Shown here piece after piece: positions 44,364 through 56,378 of a DNA stretch of 64,000 bases. Below the pieces are notes generated by a model. It saw only the letters and a program-made list of their open reading frames with translations, was not told where the DNA came from and made no database searches. Numbering within the stretch: position 1 is the stretch's first letter; the number at the start of each line of letters is the position of its first letter. Origin of the DNA: Streptomyces sp. 549 (GTDB lineage Bacteria > Actinomycetota > Actinomycetes > Streptomycetales > Streptomycetaceae); NCBI RefSeq assembly GCF_030124175.1, contig NZ_JASKMT010000007.1, positions 1-64,000 on the forward strand, given 5' to 3'. The translations under genes and the position numbers were made by a program.

Positions 44364-47300
44364 ATGGCAGAGCAGCAGCGTGAACGGTCCGTAGCGGTAG
44401 TGGGGGTCGGTTGCCGGCTTCCCGGCGGAATCACCGACCTGGACGGACTGTGGTCCGCGCTGCGTGACGGGCAGGACATGGTCGGCGAGATGCCCGCCGA
44501 CCGGCTGCCCAGGGACAGGATGGTCGACCCGGGGGCCGTACGTCCCGGCCGCAGCTACACCGCCGCCGGAGGGTTCCTCACGGACGTCGCCTCCTTCGAC
44601 GCCCCCTACTTCGGAATCTCACCCGCGGAGGCGCGGCACATCGACCCGCAGCAGCGGCTCCTGTTGGAGATGGCGGCGGAAGCGCTCGACGACGCCGCCA
44701 TTCCTGCCGAATCGCTGGCGGGGTCGGACACCTGCGTCTACGTGGGGGTCTCCGATCCCGCCTACGGCACGACGCTCACCTTGATGCAGGACCACAAGAG
44801 CCCGCACACCATGCCCGGTGCGACGCTCTCCATCGCGGCGAACCGGATGTCGTACGCCTTCGACCTGCGCGGGCCCAGCATGGCCGTCGACACCGCCTGC
44901 TCCTCCGCGCTGGTCGCCGTCGACCGCGCCTGCCGCACGCTGCGCGAGGGCTCCAGCCGTGTCGCTCTGGTCGGCGGCGTCAACGTGCTGAGCAGCGCGT
45001 ACTCCTTCGCCGGATTCTCCTACGCGGGCATGCTGTCGCGGCGCGGACGCTGCTCGGCCTTCTCCGCGGACGCCGACGGTTTCGTCCGCGCGGAAGGTGG
45101 CGCGGTGCTCGTCCTCAAGCGGCTCGAGGACGCAGTGGCCGACGGGGACCGCGTCCACGCGGTGCTGGCGGCCACCGGCAACAACACCGACGGCCGCAGC
45201 ACCGGCATGATCGTGCCCAGCGCCGAGGTCCAGCAGGCTCTGCTGCACGCGGTCTACGCGGAAGCCGGCATCAGCGCGGACGACCTGGTGTACTTCGAGG
45301 CCCACGGCACAGGCACCCAGGTCGGGGACCCGGCGGAAGCCGAAGCCATCGGGCGGGCGTTGGCCCGTCACCGGCGCAGCGGCCCCTTGCCGGTCGGGTC
45401 GGTGAAGACCAACCTGGGCCACCTGGAGCCCGCATCCGGAATGGCGGGCCTGCTCAAGGCGATCCTGGTCCTGCGCCACCGGGTCGCGCCCGCGTCGTTG
45501 CACGCCCTTCCGCTCAACCCCGCGATCGACTTCGACGGCCTCGGACTGTCCCCGACGGTCGAGCCCGTCCGACTTCCCCGGGGACAAGCGGCGGCCGTGG
45601 GCGTGAACGCCTTCGGCTTCGGCGGAGCGAACGCCCACGCCGTCCTGACTCCGGCCCCCTCCGTTCCCCAGCCCGACTCGGAGCGGGCCTGGGCCGACCG
45701 TCCGCTGCCGCTGGTCGTCTCCGCACGCTCTCCCAAGGCGCTGAAGCAACTGGCCGCCGGGATGGCGGAGCGCCTGCGGGCCACACGGCCCGAGGAGTTC
45801 TACGACCTGGCCTACACCAGCACGGTACGGCGCAGCGCCCACCCGCACCGCGCGGCGGTCATGGCCGCCGACCCGCAGGACGCCGCCCGGCAGCTGGACC
45901 GGCTGGTGGCCGGGGAGCCCGCCCGCGGAGCGATCGTGCGAAGGAACGAGCAAGGCGGCACCGTCTTCGTGTTCTCCGGGAACGCCTCGCAGTGGCCGGG
46001 CATGGCCGCGGACCTGCTGGAGCACGAGACGGCTTTCCGCGCGGCCGTCGAAGAGGTTGACGCCGCCCTCGCCCCGCACCTGGGCTGGTCGGTGGCCAAG
46101 GAACTGGCATATCCCTCCCCGCGTTCCTGGCAGCGGACCGAGATCGCCCAGCCCGCCCTGTTCGCCGTGCAGGTCGGCCTGACCGCGCTGCTGGCTTCAC
46201 ACGGGTTGCGGCCGCAGGCGGTGGCCGGGCACAGCGTCGGGGAGGTCGCCGCCGCCCACACCGCCGGAGCCCTGACTCTGGAACAGGCGGCACTGGTCAT
46301 CGCCGAACGCAGCCGCACCCAGGCCACCACCGCGGGCCGGGGCCGCATGGCCGCCGTCGGAATGGACGAGCAACAGGCCCGCGAGGAACTGCTGCGCTAC
46401 GGCGGCGCGCTGGAGATCGCGGGAATCAACAGCGACCGTGCCGTGACCGTCGCCGGCTCCGCCAACGAACTGGCTTCATGGGGGCAGGAGTTGGTAGACC
46501 GCGGCGTCTTCTTCCGCGAGCTGGATCTGGACTACGCCTTCCACAGCCGTGCCATGGACCCCATCGAGGAACCACTGTGCACAGCTCTCGAAGGGCTGAC
46601 TCCTGGCACGGCCCGCATCCCCTTCGTCTCCACCGTCACCGGCACACCGCTGAGCGGACCGGAACTGGACGCGCGCTACTGGTGGCGCAACGTCCGCGAG
46701 CCGGTCCGCTTCGCCGAGGCCGTCACCCACCTGGTGTCCGAAGGTGCCGGCAGCGTGGTCGAGATCGGCCCGCACCCGGTGCTGCGCCCCTACCTGCGCC
46801 ACACGGACATCCCCTACGTCGCGACCCTGCACCGGGACGGTGACGGCCTCCGCGAGACCGCGGCGACGGTTGCCGCGCTGCTCGCCGCCGGCACGACCAC
46901 CGACTGGCAGCGTCACTTCCCCCGTCCCGGCCGTGTGGCCGAGCTGCCCGCCTACCCATGGCAGCACGAACGGTACTGGCACGGCACCGTGCACGACCAG
47001 ATCACGCACACCAGCGGCTCCGGCGAGCTCGACCACCCGCTGGTGGGCGAACGGATGCCCGCCCCGCACCCCGTGTGGCACGGCACCGTCGAGCCGCAGC
47101 TGGTGCCCTGGCTGGGTGACCACAAGATCGGGGACGACGTACTCATGCCGGCCGCCGCCTATGTGGAGATGGCTCTGAGCGCCGGCCTGCGTGCCATGGA
47201 GCGCCCGGTCGAAGTACGACACCTGGAGATCAGCCGCCCACTGGCTCTCCCCTGGCCGGATCCGACACCGATCGCCCTGCAGACCGCCGTCACCCCCGAC

Positions 47301-50300
47301 GACGGCGCCCTGGCCATCAGCGTCCGCGAAGAACACGGCGGTGAGTGCCGGCCCGTCGTACGAGCCCAGGTCCGCACCCTGCTCGGTACGGCGCCGTCTC
47401 CCCTCGACATCGACGCCCTCCGAGCACGCTGCGGCAACGGCCTCAGCGGTGCGGACTTCTACCGGACGTGCCACCGCATCGGACTGAACTGCGGACCGGC
47501 CTTCCAGCTCATCGAGCACCTGGACATCGGCGAGGGGGAGGTCCTGGTCTCCTACCGGCTTCGACACCCCGCCGGCGCCTACACCGCCCACCCGGTACTT
47601 CTCGACGCGCCGCTGCAGGCCACCGTGGCCCTGTCCGAACTCACGGCGGAATCCGCCGGCTTCCTGCCGACGGTGTTCGGGTCCGTGCGCGTGTGGCGCG
47701 CCCCCGCGACCGCCGGAGTCGTGCATCTGCGCCGTCGCAGCCACAGCACCAACGAGATCTGCTGGGACATCACCTACGCCGACGCCGACGGCACGGTCAC
47801 CGTCGAGATCGACGGCTGCCGTACCCGCCGCGGCGGCATGACGGAACGCACCCCCCTGGCCGTCCAGCGGACCGTTCTGCGGGCCGCCCCGCGCACAGGC
47901 ACGCCCGCACCTCCCTCTCCGCTTCCCGCTCCTGCCGAGGTGGCGTGCGCGGCCGAGCCCCGCATCACCGCCGCTCGCGCCGCCCTGGACGAGTGTGGCC
48001 ACCACCGGTTCATCGCCGCCGCCGAACAGGCCGGGTCCCATTGTTGGGCCAAGACGCTGCACGGCCTTCTCGCCGACCCGACAGCCCCGTTCTCGATGCG
48101 TGATCTCGTGAGCGGAGGACTTCAGCCCCAGCACCGCCGCCTGGTGCGGCTGATGATGCCCCTGCTGATCGAGCACGGCCTCGCCCGCCCCGTGGGAGAA
48201 ACCTGGCAGTTGACCGAAACCGAGGTCCGCCCCGAGAAACTGCTGCGCGGCCTCGTGGAGGACCATCCCGCGTTCGGATCCGACACACTGCTCCTCAACC
48301 GGCATCTGCGCCGCCTGGCCGACGTGGTGCGGGGCAGCGTCGACGCACACGATCTCCTGCTGCCAGGAGACAGCGCGTACGACCAACTCCGCGAGACCGG
48401 CCCGGCTCACCGCTTCACCCACCGTGCTGTGCAGGCCCTCCTCGGCGACATCGTCACCCGGTGGCCCGCCGACCGTCCGCTGCGCGTCCTGGAGGTCGGT
48501 GCGACCACCGGTGCCCTGACGGCCGCCGCGCTGCCCATGCTGCCGGCCGATCGGACCCACTACACCTGCACGGCCGCCACCGCCGCCGGTCTCACCCGCG
48601 CCCAACACCGTTTCGCCGGCCACGATTTCGTGGATTACCGCCCCCTGGACCTGAACGCCGACCCGACCGGCCAGGGCCTGCCCCGAGCCGGTTTCGACCT
48701 CGTCCTGGCCGGCGACGCCGTGCACGCCACCCACGACGTGGCCGCGACCCTGCGGCATCTGCACGCCCTGTTGGCTCCCGGCGGGCATCTGCTGGCCACC
48801 GAACAGCACCACGCTCAGCTACAGGCCTTGCTGTTCGGCACGGTGGAGGACTTCTGGGAGCGTGGCGATCATTCCCTGCGCCCCGTCTCCCGCATCCTCG
48901 CCCGCGAACCGTGGGTACCGCTGCTGCGCCGGTGCGGCTTCCCCGACCCGGTGCAGATCGGACCCGAGGACTGTTCCGTGATCCTCGCCGCAGCTCCCCA
49001 CAGCCATGCCGCCGAGACCGAGGTACCGGCACCGGTTTCTGGCGCATCCTGGGTCATCGCGGTGGAGGACGACACCGAGAAGCAGACCGCGCAGGCCCTG
49101 GCAGACCTTCTCGGCGAGGCCACCGTCGTCACCGCGTCCGAGGAGGCCGATGCCTGGGCCGGAGCGCTGACCACCGACCGCGAGCCGCACATCGTCCTGC
49201 TGCTGGCCGAACTTCGACCGCAGCAGTCCGTCGTCACCCTGACCACCCGTCGCGCGGCTCTCCTGCGCGCCCTGGCCGCGGCCTGCGACAGCCTCCACGG
49301 CCGCACCAGCCCCAAGCTGTGGCTCGTCACCCGCCCAACTGGCCTGTTTCCGGCCCCGGAGCAGCCCACGCATCCGGACGACGCAGCCGTCTGGGCCGCC
49401 TGCCGCACACTCGCCAACGAGCGACCCGACCTGCGCGTGCGACGTCTCTCCTGGCAACGCAGCGGTGCGACGGCCGCCGACGCACACCGCCTCGCGGGCG
49501 AACTCCTCGCCGCAGACAGCGAGGAGAGCGCTCAGGAGGACGAGATCGTCCTGACCGCGCACGGCCGCTTTGTGCCTCGGCACGTCCAGCACGCGGAAGA
49601 CGAACCACCCGCCACCCCCGCCGACACGCCGTTCATTCTGGAAGCCCGCGACCCGAGCCTGAGCCGACGGCTGATCTGGCGGCAGACCGATGTCCCCGAA
49701 CCCGGGCCGGGGGAGGTGGCCCTCGACATGCGGGCCGTGGCTCTGAACTACCGCGACGCCATGCGGGCCAACGGCCTGCTGCCGCCCGAAGCGGCGGAGA
49801 ACAGCCCCCTCAGCCGGGGTCTGGGTACGGACGGCGCCGGCGTCGTACGCGCCGTGGGACCAGGCGTGGAGGGCCTGGAACCGGGCGACAGGGTCTGTGG
49901 CCTCGTGCCCGCGGCCCTTGCCTCCCACGCGACGACCGACGCCGCCGCCGTCGTCCGCATCCCCGAGGGGATGAGCTTCGCGGAAGCGGCGACCTTCCCC
50001 GTCGCGTTCCTGACCGTCCATCACACCCTGGTCAACCAGGCATGCCTCAACCGAGGGGAGACCGTACTCGTCCACGGTGGAGCCGGAGCCGTAGGCATGG
50101 CCGTCCTGCAATGCGCCCGCAACCAGGGGGCCCGGGTCATCGCCACCGCCGGCACGGAGACCAAACGCGACCTGCTCCGCACGCTCGGCGCTGAACACGT
50201 CCTCGACTCCCGCAGCCTGGACTTCGTCCCCCAGGTACGAGAGCTGACCGGCGGCCAGGGCGTCGACGTCGTGGTGAACTCCCTCAGTGGCGAAGCCATC

Positions 50301-51770
50301 GCCCACAACCTCGACCTGCTGCGCCCCAACGGACGGTTCATCGAACTCGGCAAGAGGGACATCTACCTCAACAACCCGATGACGCTGCGCCCTTTCCACC
50401 GCAGCCTCTCCTTCACCGCCTTCAACCTCGACGCCGCCATGGAGTCCCCGGCCCTCCGCTCCCGTCTCGTCTCGGTCTTCGACGAGCAGATCAGCCGCCA
50501 GGACTACCGGCCGCTGCCCCACACGACCTACCCCGCCGCCCGCGTCGAGGAGGCCTTCCACCTCCTGCAACACTCCCGGCACACCGGCAAGGTCGTCATC
50601 ACCTTCGACCCCCTGGACGAACCCGTCCTCGTCGAACCCGCCCCCGGCACCCTCACCCTCGACCATGAGAGCACCTACATGATCACCGGCGGGCTGAGCG
50701 GGCTCGGCGCCGCCACGGCCCTCTGGCTGGCCGACCACGGGGCCCGGCACCTGGCCCTGCTCTCACGCCGCGGACCTGACACTCCCGAGGCACCCGCCCT
50801 GCTCCGGCAACTCATCGACCGTGGCGTACACGCCACGGCCTACGCCGCCGACGTCACCGACGAGACCGCACTGCGCCGGGTCATCGAAACCGTGGACGCC
50901 ACAGGACACCCGTTGCGCGGCATCGTGCACGCGGCCATGCACATGGACGACGCACCGCAGTCCGAACTCACCGACGACCGGTTCGCCGCCGTGCTGGCGC
51001 CCAAGGCGGCCGGCGCGGCACTGCTGGACCAGCTCACCACGGACCGTAACCTCGACCTCTTCCTCACCTACTCCTCCGTCTCCGCCACCATCGGCAACCC
51101 CGGCCAGGCCGCCTATGCGGCAGCCAACGCCTACCTGGAAGCACTTGCACGGGTCCGGCACAGCGTCGGCAAGCCGGGCACGGCGCTGGCCTGGGGCCCC
51201 ATCGGTGAGATCGGCTACGTCGCCCGCAGCGGTATGGAAACGTCCATGGCTGAACGCGGCCTCGACATCCTCGCTCCCTCAGAGGCCCTGACGACCGCCG
51301 GCCACCTTGTCGCCGCCGGCACCGTTGTCGCCGGAGCAGGACGCTATCGCTGGGGAACCGCGCGCCACCTTCTGCCAGTTCTGGCCACCCCGCGGTTCGC
51401 CCGCCTGGTGCCGCTCTCCTCCCTGGCTTCCCCTGACGCCCGAGACGAGCTGCTGGGGGCGCTGGCAGACCTGCCGACGGACGAGGCAGTACGAAAGATC
51501 ACCGACGCGCTCGGACACCTCCTCGCCGGAGTCCTGCAAACCGATCAGGGCGACCTGGACCCCACCCGCCCCGTCACCGACTTCGGACTCGACTCGCTGC
51601 TCGGTATGCAGTTCCTCGTCGGCGCCCGTGATCTTTTCGCCGTCCGCCTCGCGCCGGCGGACCTGGCCACCGGACGCACCTTGAGCCACTTCGCCCGCCT
51701 GGTCCACCAGCGTCTCGACCTTCCGGGGCACGGGAATCAGCCGGAGCGTGGACCCGACGTCACCCCTTAG
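44364..51770 (+). CDS. Iterative highly reducing type I polyketide synthase, single module
   Basis: 2468 aa. Domains in order: KS (8-430; DTACSSA Cys179, EAHGTGT His314, LGHLE His353), AT (535-850; GHSVGE Ser624, specificity motif YAFH, malonyl favoured but not certain), DH (890-1155; His920 in DHKIGDDVLMP, DAPLQ), C-methyltransferase (1210-1530; LEVGATTGA), a structural pseudo-KR (1560-1740), ER (1757-2080; HGGAGAVG), KR (2100-2330; GGLSGLG, Ser/Tyr2250/Asn2254) and ACP (2375-2450; FGLDSLL). There is no thioesterase. The order matches fungal-style reducing PKSs that act iteratively. ATG 44364 follows AAAGGCGGGGG. Release is probably by the divergent ole enzymes. Confidence 0.88.
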   Translation: MAEQQRERSVAVVGVGCRLPGGITDLDGLWSALRDGQDMVGEMPADRLPRDRMVDPGAVRPGRSYTAAGGFLTDVASFDAPYFGISPAEARHIDPQQRLLLEMAAEALDDAAIPAESLAGSDTCVYVGVSDPAYGTTLTLMQDHKSPHTMPGATLSIAANRMSYAFDLRGPSMAVDTACSSALVAVDRACRTLREGSSRVALVGGVNVLSSAYSFAGFSYAGMLSRRGRCSAFSADADGFVRAEGGAVLVLKRLEDAVADGDRVHAVLAATGNNTDGRSTGMIVPSAEVQQALLHAVYAEAGISADDLVYFEAHGTGTQVGDPAEAEAIGRALARHRRSGPLPVGSVKTNLGHLEPASGMAGLLKAILVLRHRVAPASLHALPLNPAIDFDGLGLSPTVEPVRLPRGQAAAVGVNAFGFGGANAHAVLTPAPSVPQPDSERAWADRPLPLVVSARSPKALKQLAAGMAERLRATRPEEFYDLAYTSTVRRSAHPHRAAVMAADPQDAARQLDRLVAGEPARGAIVRRNEQGGTVFVFSGNASQWPGMAADLLEHETAFRAAVEEVDAALAPHLGWSVAKELAYPSPRSWQRTEIAQPALFAVQVGLTALLASHGLRPQAVAGHSVGEVAAAHTAGALTLEQAALVIAERSRTQATTAGRGRMAAVGMDEQQAREELLRYGGALEIAGINSDRAVTVAGSANELASWGQELVDRGVFFRELDLDYAFHSRAMDPIEEPLCTALEGLTPGTARIPFVSTVTGTPLSGPELDARYWWRNVREPVRFAEAVTHLVSEGAGSVVEIGPHPVLRPYLRHTDIPYVATLHRDGDGLRETAATVAALLAAGTTTDWQRHFPRPGRVAELPAYPWQHERYWHGTVHDQITHTSGSGELDHPLVGERMPAPHPVWHGTVEPQLVPWLGDHKIGDDVLMPAAAYVEMALSAGLRAMERPVEVRHLEISRPLALPWPDPTPIALQTAVTPDDGALAISVREEHGGECRPVVRAQVRTLLGTAPSPLDIDALRARCGNGLSGADFYRTCHRIGLNCGPAFQLIEHLDIGEGEVLVSYRLRHPAGAYTAHPVLLDAPLQATVALSELTAESAGFLPTVFGSVRVWRAPATAGVVHLRRRSHSTNEICWDITYADADGTVTVEIDGCRTRRGGMTERTPLAVQRTVLRAAPRTGTPAPPSPLPAPAEVACAAEPRITAARAALDECGHHRFIAAAEQAGSHCWAKTLHGLLADPTAPFSMRDLVSGGLQPQHRRLVRLMMPLLIEHGLARPVGETWQLTETEVRPEKLLRGLVEDHPAFGSDTLLLNRHLRRLADVVRGSVDAHDLLLPGDSAYDQLRETGPAHRFTHRAVQALLGDIVTRWPADRPLRVLEVGATTGALTAAALPMLPADRTHYTCTAATAAGLTRAQHRFAGHDFVDYRPLDLNADPTGQGLPRAGFDLVLAGDAVHATHDVAATLRHLHALLAPGGHLLATEQHHAQLQALLFGTVEDFWERGDHSLRPVSRILAREPWVPLLRRCGFPDPVQIGPEDCSVILAAAPHSHAAETEVPAPVSGASWVIAVEDDTEKQTAQALADLLGEATVVTASEEADAWAGALTTDREPHIVLLLAELRPQQSVVTLTTRRAALLRALAAACDSLHGRTSPKLWLVTRPTGLFPAPEQPTHPDDAAVWAACRTLANERPDLRVRRLSWQRSGATAADAHRLAGELLAADSEESAQEDEIVLTAHGRFVPRHVQHAEDEPPATPADTPFILEARDPSLSRRLIWRQTDVPEPGPGEVALDMRAVALNYRDAMRANGLLPPEAAENSPLSRGLGTDGAGVVRAVGPGVEGLEPGDRVCGLVPAALASHATTDAAAVVRIPEGMSFAEAATFPVAFLTVHHTLVNQACLNRGETVLVHGGAGAVGMAVLQCARNQGARVIATAGTETKRDLLRTLGAEHVLDSRSLDFVPQVRELTGGQGVDVVVNSLSGEAIAHNLDLLRPNGRFIELGKRDIYLNNPMTLRPFHRSLSFTAFNLDAAMESPALRSRLVSVFDEQISRQDYRPLPHTTYPAARVEEAFHLLQHSRHTGKVVITFDPLDEPVLVEPAPGTLTLDHESTYMITGGLSGLGAATALWLADHGARHLALLSRRGPDTPEAPALLRQLIDRGVHATAYAADVTDETALRRVIETVDATGHPLRGIVHAAMHMDDAPQSELTDDRFAAVLAPKAAGAALLDQLTTDRNLDLFLTYSSVSATIGNPGQAAYAAANAYLEALARVRHSVGKPGTALAWGPIGEIGYVARSGMETSMAERGLDILAPSEALTTAGHLVAAGTVVAGAGRYRWGTARHLLPVLATPRFARLVPLSSLASPDARDELLGALADLPTDEAVRKITDALGHLLAGVLQTDQGDLDPTRPVTDFGLDSLLGMQFLVGARDLFAVRLAPADLATGRTLSHFARLVHQRLDLPGHGNQPERGPDVTP

Positions 51771-52076
51771 CTTGTTCTTGATCTTCCGGCCTCGAACGGC
51801 GTCTCGAACCAAGACGTCGTCTCATTTGGACTGTTGGGTAGTCCGGCCTTGTGGGGATCGTTGAACGGCTGGTGCCAGATGAGTTGTGAGAGCTGTTCCA
51901 GCGGGTGGTTCCACCATCCTGTGGACCGGGACAAGAAGGGCGCGAAGGTCCGCCTACTCACCGAGCGGGCCGGTTGCGGAACGCGGGTGAGCGGGTGGAA
52001 GGCTGACGGCGTGGCGGGGTTCCGGCCGCCACGCCGCACGTGCCCAGGTCACCGACCGGTCGGAGGACCTGCTCTG
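51771..52076. other. Intergenic stretch with IS debris
   Basis: 306 bp between the convergent PKS and xylanase genes, mostly the transposase remnant described at 51851-51973. No intact gene. Confidence 0.6.
51851..51973 (+). pseudogene. IS5-family transposase remnant
   Basis: GTG 51851 opens VGIVERLVPDEL, a typical IS5-type N-terminus; TGA at 51887 replaces the expected Trp codon, and ELFQRVVP follows in the same frame. It then joins directly to VDRDKKGAKVRLLTERAG, a segment normally >100 residues downstream, so the gene has both a nonsense codon and an internal deletion. Confidence 0.6.
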
Positions 52077-53819
<1,743 letters not shown>

Positions 53820-53926
53820 TCAGCCGGCCCGCTGAACTGCGCCTTCGGAATCCCGTTGAGGAAACTACGTTCACAGGGTTGTCGAGGGCGTCGATGACTC
53901 CTACATTCCCGATCGAAACCGATGAG

Positions 53927-53940
53927 TGGGAGCGCTCCCA
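53927..53940. promoter_or_regulatory. CebR operator
   Basis: tgggagcgctccca is a perfect match to the 14-bp palindrome bound by the Streptomyces cellobiose repressor CebR. It lies 81 bp upstream of the GH12 endoglucanase start, so cellobiose should derepress that gene. Confidence 0.88.
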
Positions 53941-54020
53941 TCTGCGGGGGAGGGATGGAGCGCTGCCACAACCAGTGCAGCACCCCTGTCGGTTCCGGTC
54001 CCCTCGGAGAGAGGCCCCTC

Positions 54021-55157
54021 ATGCGATCGTTGCCGCACCGCCTCCGCACCGTCCGCGCCCTGTCAGGTGCGCTGATCACCGCCCTGGCCACCGTGGCTGC
54101 GCTCCTCGTCGCCGCCGCGCCCGCCCGGGCGGACACCACGATCTGCGAACCCTTCGGATCAGCCGTGATCCAGGGCCGCTACGTCGTCCAGAACAACCGC
54201 TGGGGCAGCAGCGCCCCCCAGTGCGTCACCGCCACCGACACCGGCTTCCGGGTCACCCAGGCCGACGGCTCGGCGCCCACCGACGGTGCTCCCAAGTCGT
54301 ACCCGTCGGTCTTCAACGGCTGTCACTACACCAACTGTTCGCCCGGCACCAAGCTGCCCGCGCGCATCAGCGACATCTCCGGTGCGCCCAGCAGCATCTC
54401 CTACGGTTACGTTCCGGGCGGTGTGTACAACGCCGCGTACGACATCTGGCTGGACCCGACGCCCCGCACCGACGGCGTCAACCGGACCGAGATCATGATC
54501 TGGTTCAACCGGGTCGGCCCGGTCCAGCCGATCGGTTCGCCGGTCGGCACCGCAACCGTCGGCGGACGCACCTGGGAGGTGTGGACCGGCAGCAACGGCT
54601 CCAACGACGTCATCTCCTTCGTCGCCCCGTCGGCCATCGCGAGCTGGAGCTTCGACGTCATGGACTTCGTCGACCAGGCCGTCGCCCGGGGCCTGGCCCG
54701 GAGCGACTGGTACCTGACGAGCGTCCAGGCCGGCTTCGAACCGTGGCAGGGCGGTGCCGGACTGACGGTGCACTCCTTCTCCTCCGAGGTGAGCACCGGC
54801 GGTGGCCCGGGAGGCCCGGGTGATCCGGGTGACCCTGCGGCCGACTGCCAGGTGGCGTACGGCACCAACGTCTGGCAGGGGGGCTTCACCGCCAGCGTGA
54901 CGGTGAAGAACACCGGATCGAGCGCCGTGGACAACTGGAAGCTCGGCTTCACCCTGCCGTCCGGGCAGCGGGTCACCAACGCCTGGAACGCGACCCTGTC
55001 CGCGTCCTCGGGTGCCACGACGGCCGACCCCGTGTCGCACAACGCGCGGATCCCGGCCGGGGGCTCACAGACCTTCGGGTTCCAGGCCACCTACAGCGGC
55101 ACCTTCGTCACGCCGGCCGGCTTCACCCTGAACGGCACCGCCTGCTCCGTCGCCTGA
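54021..55157 (+). CDS. Secreted GH12 endo-beta-1,4-glucanase with CBM2
   Basis: 378 aa. Signal peptide ending ARA (about 37), GH12 beta-jelly roll with nucleophile Glu157 (RTEIMIWF) and acid/base Glu240 (GFEPWQGG), a Gly/Pro linker and a C-terminal CBM2 (~280-378; CQVAYGTNVWQGGF). Cleaves cellulose internally. It resembles the S. coelicolor CelB/SCO1187 arrangement, where an LPMO gene follows directly, as here. ATG 54021 has GAGAGG upstream; the CebR box is in its promoter region. Confidence 0.9.
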   Translation: MRSLPHRLRTVRALSGALITALATVAALLVAAAPARADTTICEPFGSAVIQGRYVVQNNRWGSSAPQCVTATDTGFRVTQADGSAPTDGAPKSYPSVFNGCHYTNCSPGTKLPARISDISGAPSSISYGYVPGGVYNAAYDIWLDPTPRTDGVNRTEIMIWFNRVGPVQPIGSPVGTATVGGRTWEVWTGSNGSNDVISFVAPSAIASWSFDVMDFVDQAVARGLARSDWYLTSVQAGFEPWQGGAGLTVHSFSSEVSTGGGPGGPGDPGDPAADCQVAYGTNVWQGGFTASVTVKNTGSSAVDNWKLGFTLPSGQRVTNAWNATLSASSGATTADPVSHNARIPAGGSQTFGFQATYSGTFVTPAGFTLNGTACSVA

Positions 55158-55261
55158 CCCCGCGGTGGCCGGCGCCGCCAAGGGCGTCGTCCCACCCCGC
55201 CGGCCTGACCGGCCCGACGACTGACGAGAGAACGACACGACCCCCGACACAGGAGACCCCC

Positions 55262-56338
55262 ATGGCTCGAAGCAAGAGACGACTACTGTCCCTGTTAGCG
55301 GTGCTGGCCACCCTGCTCAGCGGGATCGGCCTGGCCCTGGTCAACCAGAACAGCGCGCAGGCGCACGGTGTGACGATGATGCCCGGATCGCGGACCTACC
55401 TCTGCTATCTGGACGCCAGGACCAGCACGGGCGCGCTCGACCCGACGAACCCGGCGTGCAGGGCGGCGCTCGCGGAGAGCGGCGCGAACGCGCTGTACAA
55501 CTGGTTCGCCGTCCTCGACTCCAACGCGGGCGGACGCGGCCAGGGTTACGTCCCGGACGGCAAGCTGTGCAGCGCCGGTGACCGCTCGCCGTACAACTTC
55601 ACGGGCTACAACGCCGCCCGCGCCGACTGGCCCCGTACGCACCTCACCTCCGGGGCGACGATCAGGATCAAACACAGCAACTGGGCCGCGCACCCCGGTG
55701 ACTTCAGGGTGTACATGTCCAAGCCCGGCTACTCACCCACGAAGGCGCTGGGGTGGGATGACCTGGAGCTCGTCCAGACCGTCACCGACCCGCCGCAGTC
55801 CGGCTCGGTGGGCAGCGAGTCCGGCCACTACTTCTGGGACCTCCAGCTGCCCTCGGGGCGCTCCGGTGACGCGGTGATGTTCATCCAGTGGGTGCGGTCG
55901 GACAGTCAGGAGAACTTCTTCTCCTGCTCCGACATCGTCTTCGACGGCGGCAACGGCGAGGTGTCCGGCATCCGCGACTCGGCTCCCACTCCGCCTCCGA
56001 CCCCGGACCCCACGCCGACCGACCCCCACACCGGGTGTATGGCCCTCTACAAGGTGACCAACTCCTGGAGTGGCGGCTTCCAGGGTTCCGTGGAGGTGAT
56101 GAACCACCACACCACCGCCCGTGACGGCTGGGCCGTGCGCTGGCAACCGGGCGCCGGCACCGCGATCAACCAGGTCTGGAACGGCACCCTCAGTACCGGC
56201 TCCGACGGCACGGTCACGGTCAGGAACGTCGACCACAACCGCACCATTCCGCCGGACGGCACTGTGACGTTCGGCTTCACCGCCACCTCGACCGGGAACC
56301 ACCTGCCGGTCGGATCGATCAGCTGCGTCAACCCGTAG
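55262..56338 (+). CDS. Secreted AA10 LPMO with CBM2 (cellulose-active type)
   Basis: 358 aa. The signal peptide ends AQA so mature His35 starts HGVTMMPGSR; with the His in NWAAHPGDF it forms the copper brace. The axial Phe lies in NFFSCSDIVF. A Pro/Thr linker (~240-255) leads to a C-terminal CBM2. Gene order and layout correspond to S. coelicolor LPMO10C (SCO1188), a C1-oxidising cellulose enzyme. Start ATG 55262 follows CAGGAGA. It lies 104 bp after the GH12 gene and may be cotranscribed with it. Confidence 0.9.
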   Translation: MARSKRRLLSLLAVLATLLSGIGLALVNQNSAQAHGVTMMPGSRTYLCYLDARTSTGALDPTNPACRAALAESGANALYNWFAVLDSNAGGRGQGYVPDGKLCSAGDRSPYNFTGYNAARADWPRTHLTSGATIRIKHSNWAAHPGDFRVYMSKPGYSPTKALGWDDLELVQTVTDPPQSGSVGSESGHYFWDLQLPSGRSGDAVMFIQWVRSDSQENFFSCSDIVFDGGNGEVSGIRDSAPTPPPTPDPTPTDPHTGCMALYKVTNSWSGGFQGSVEVMNHHTTARDGWAVRWQPGAGTAINQVWNGTLSTGSDGTVTVRNVDHNRTIPPDGTVTFGFTATSTGNHLPVGSISCVNP

Positions 56339-56378
56339 CACCGGCCACGACGGCGCCGGCTCCCGCATCCGCGGGGGA

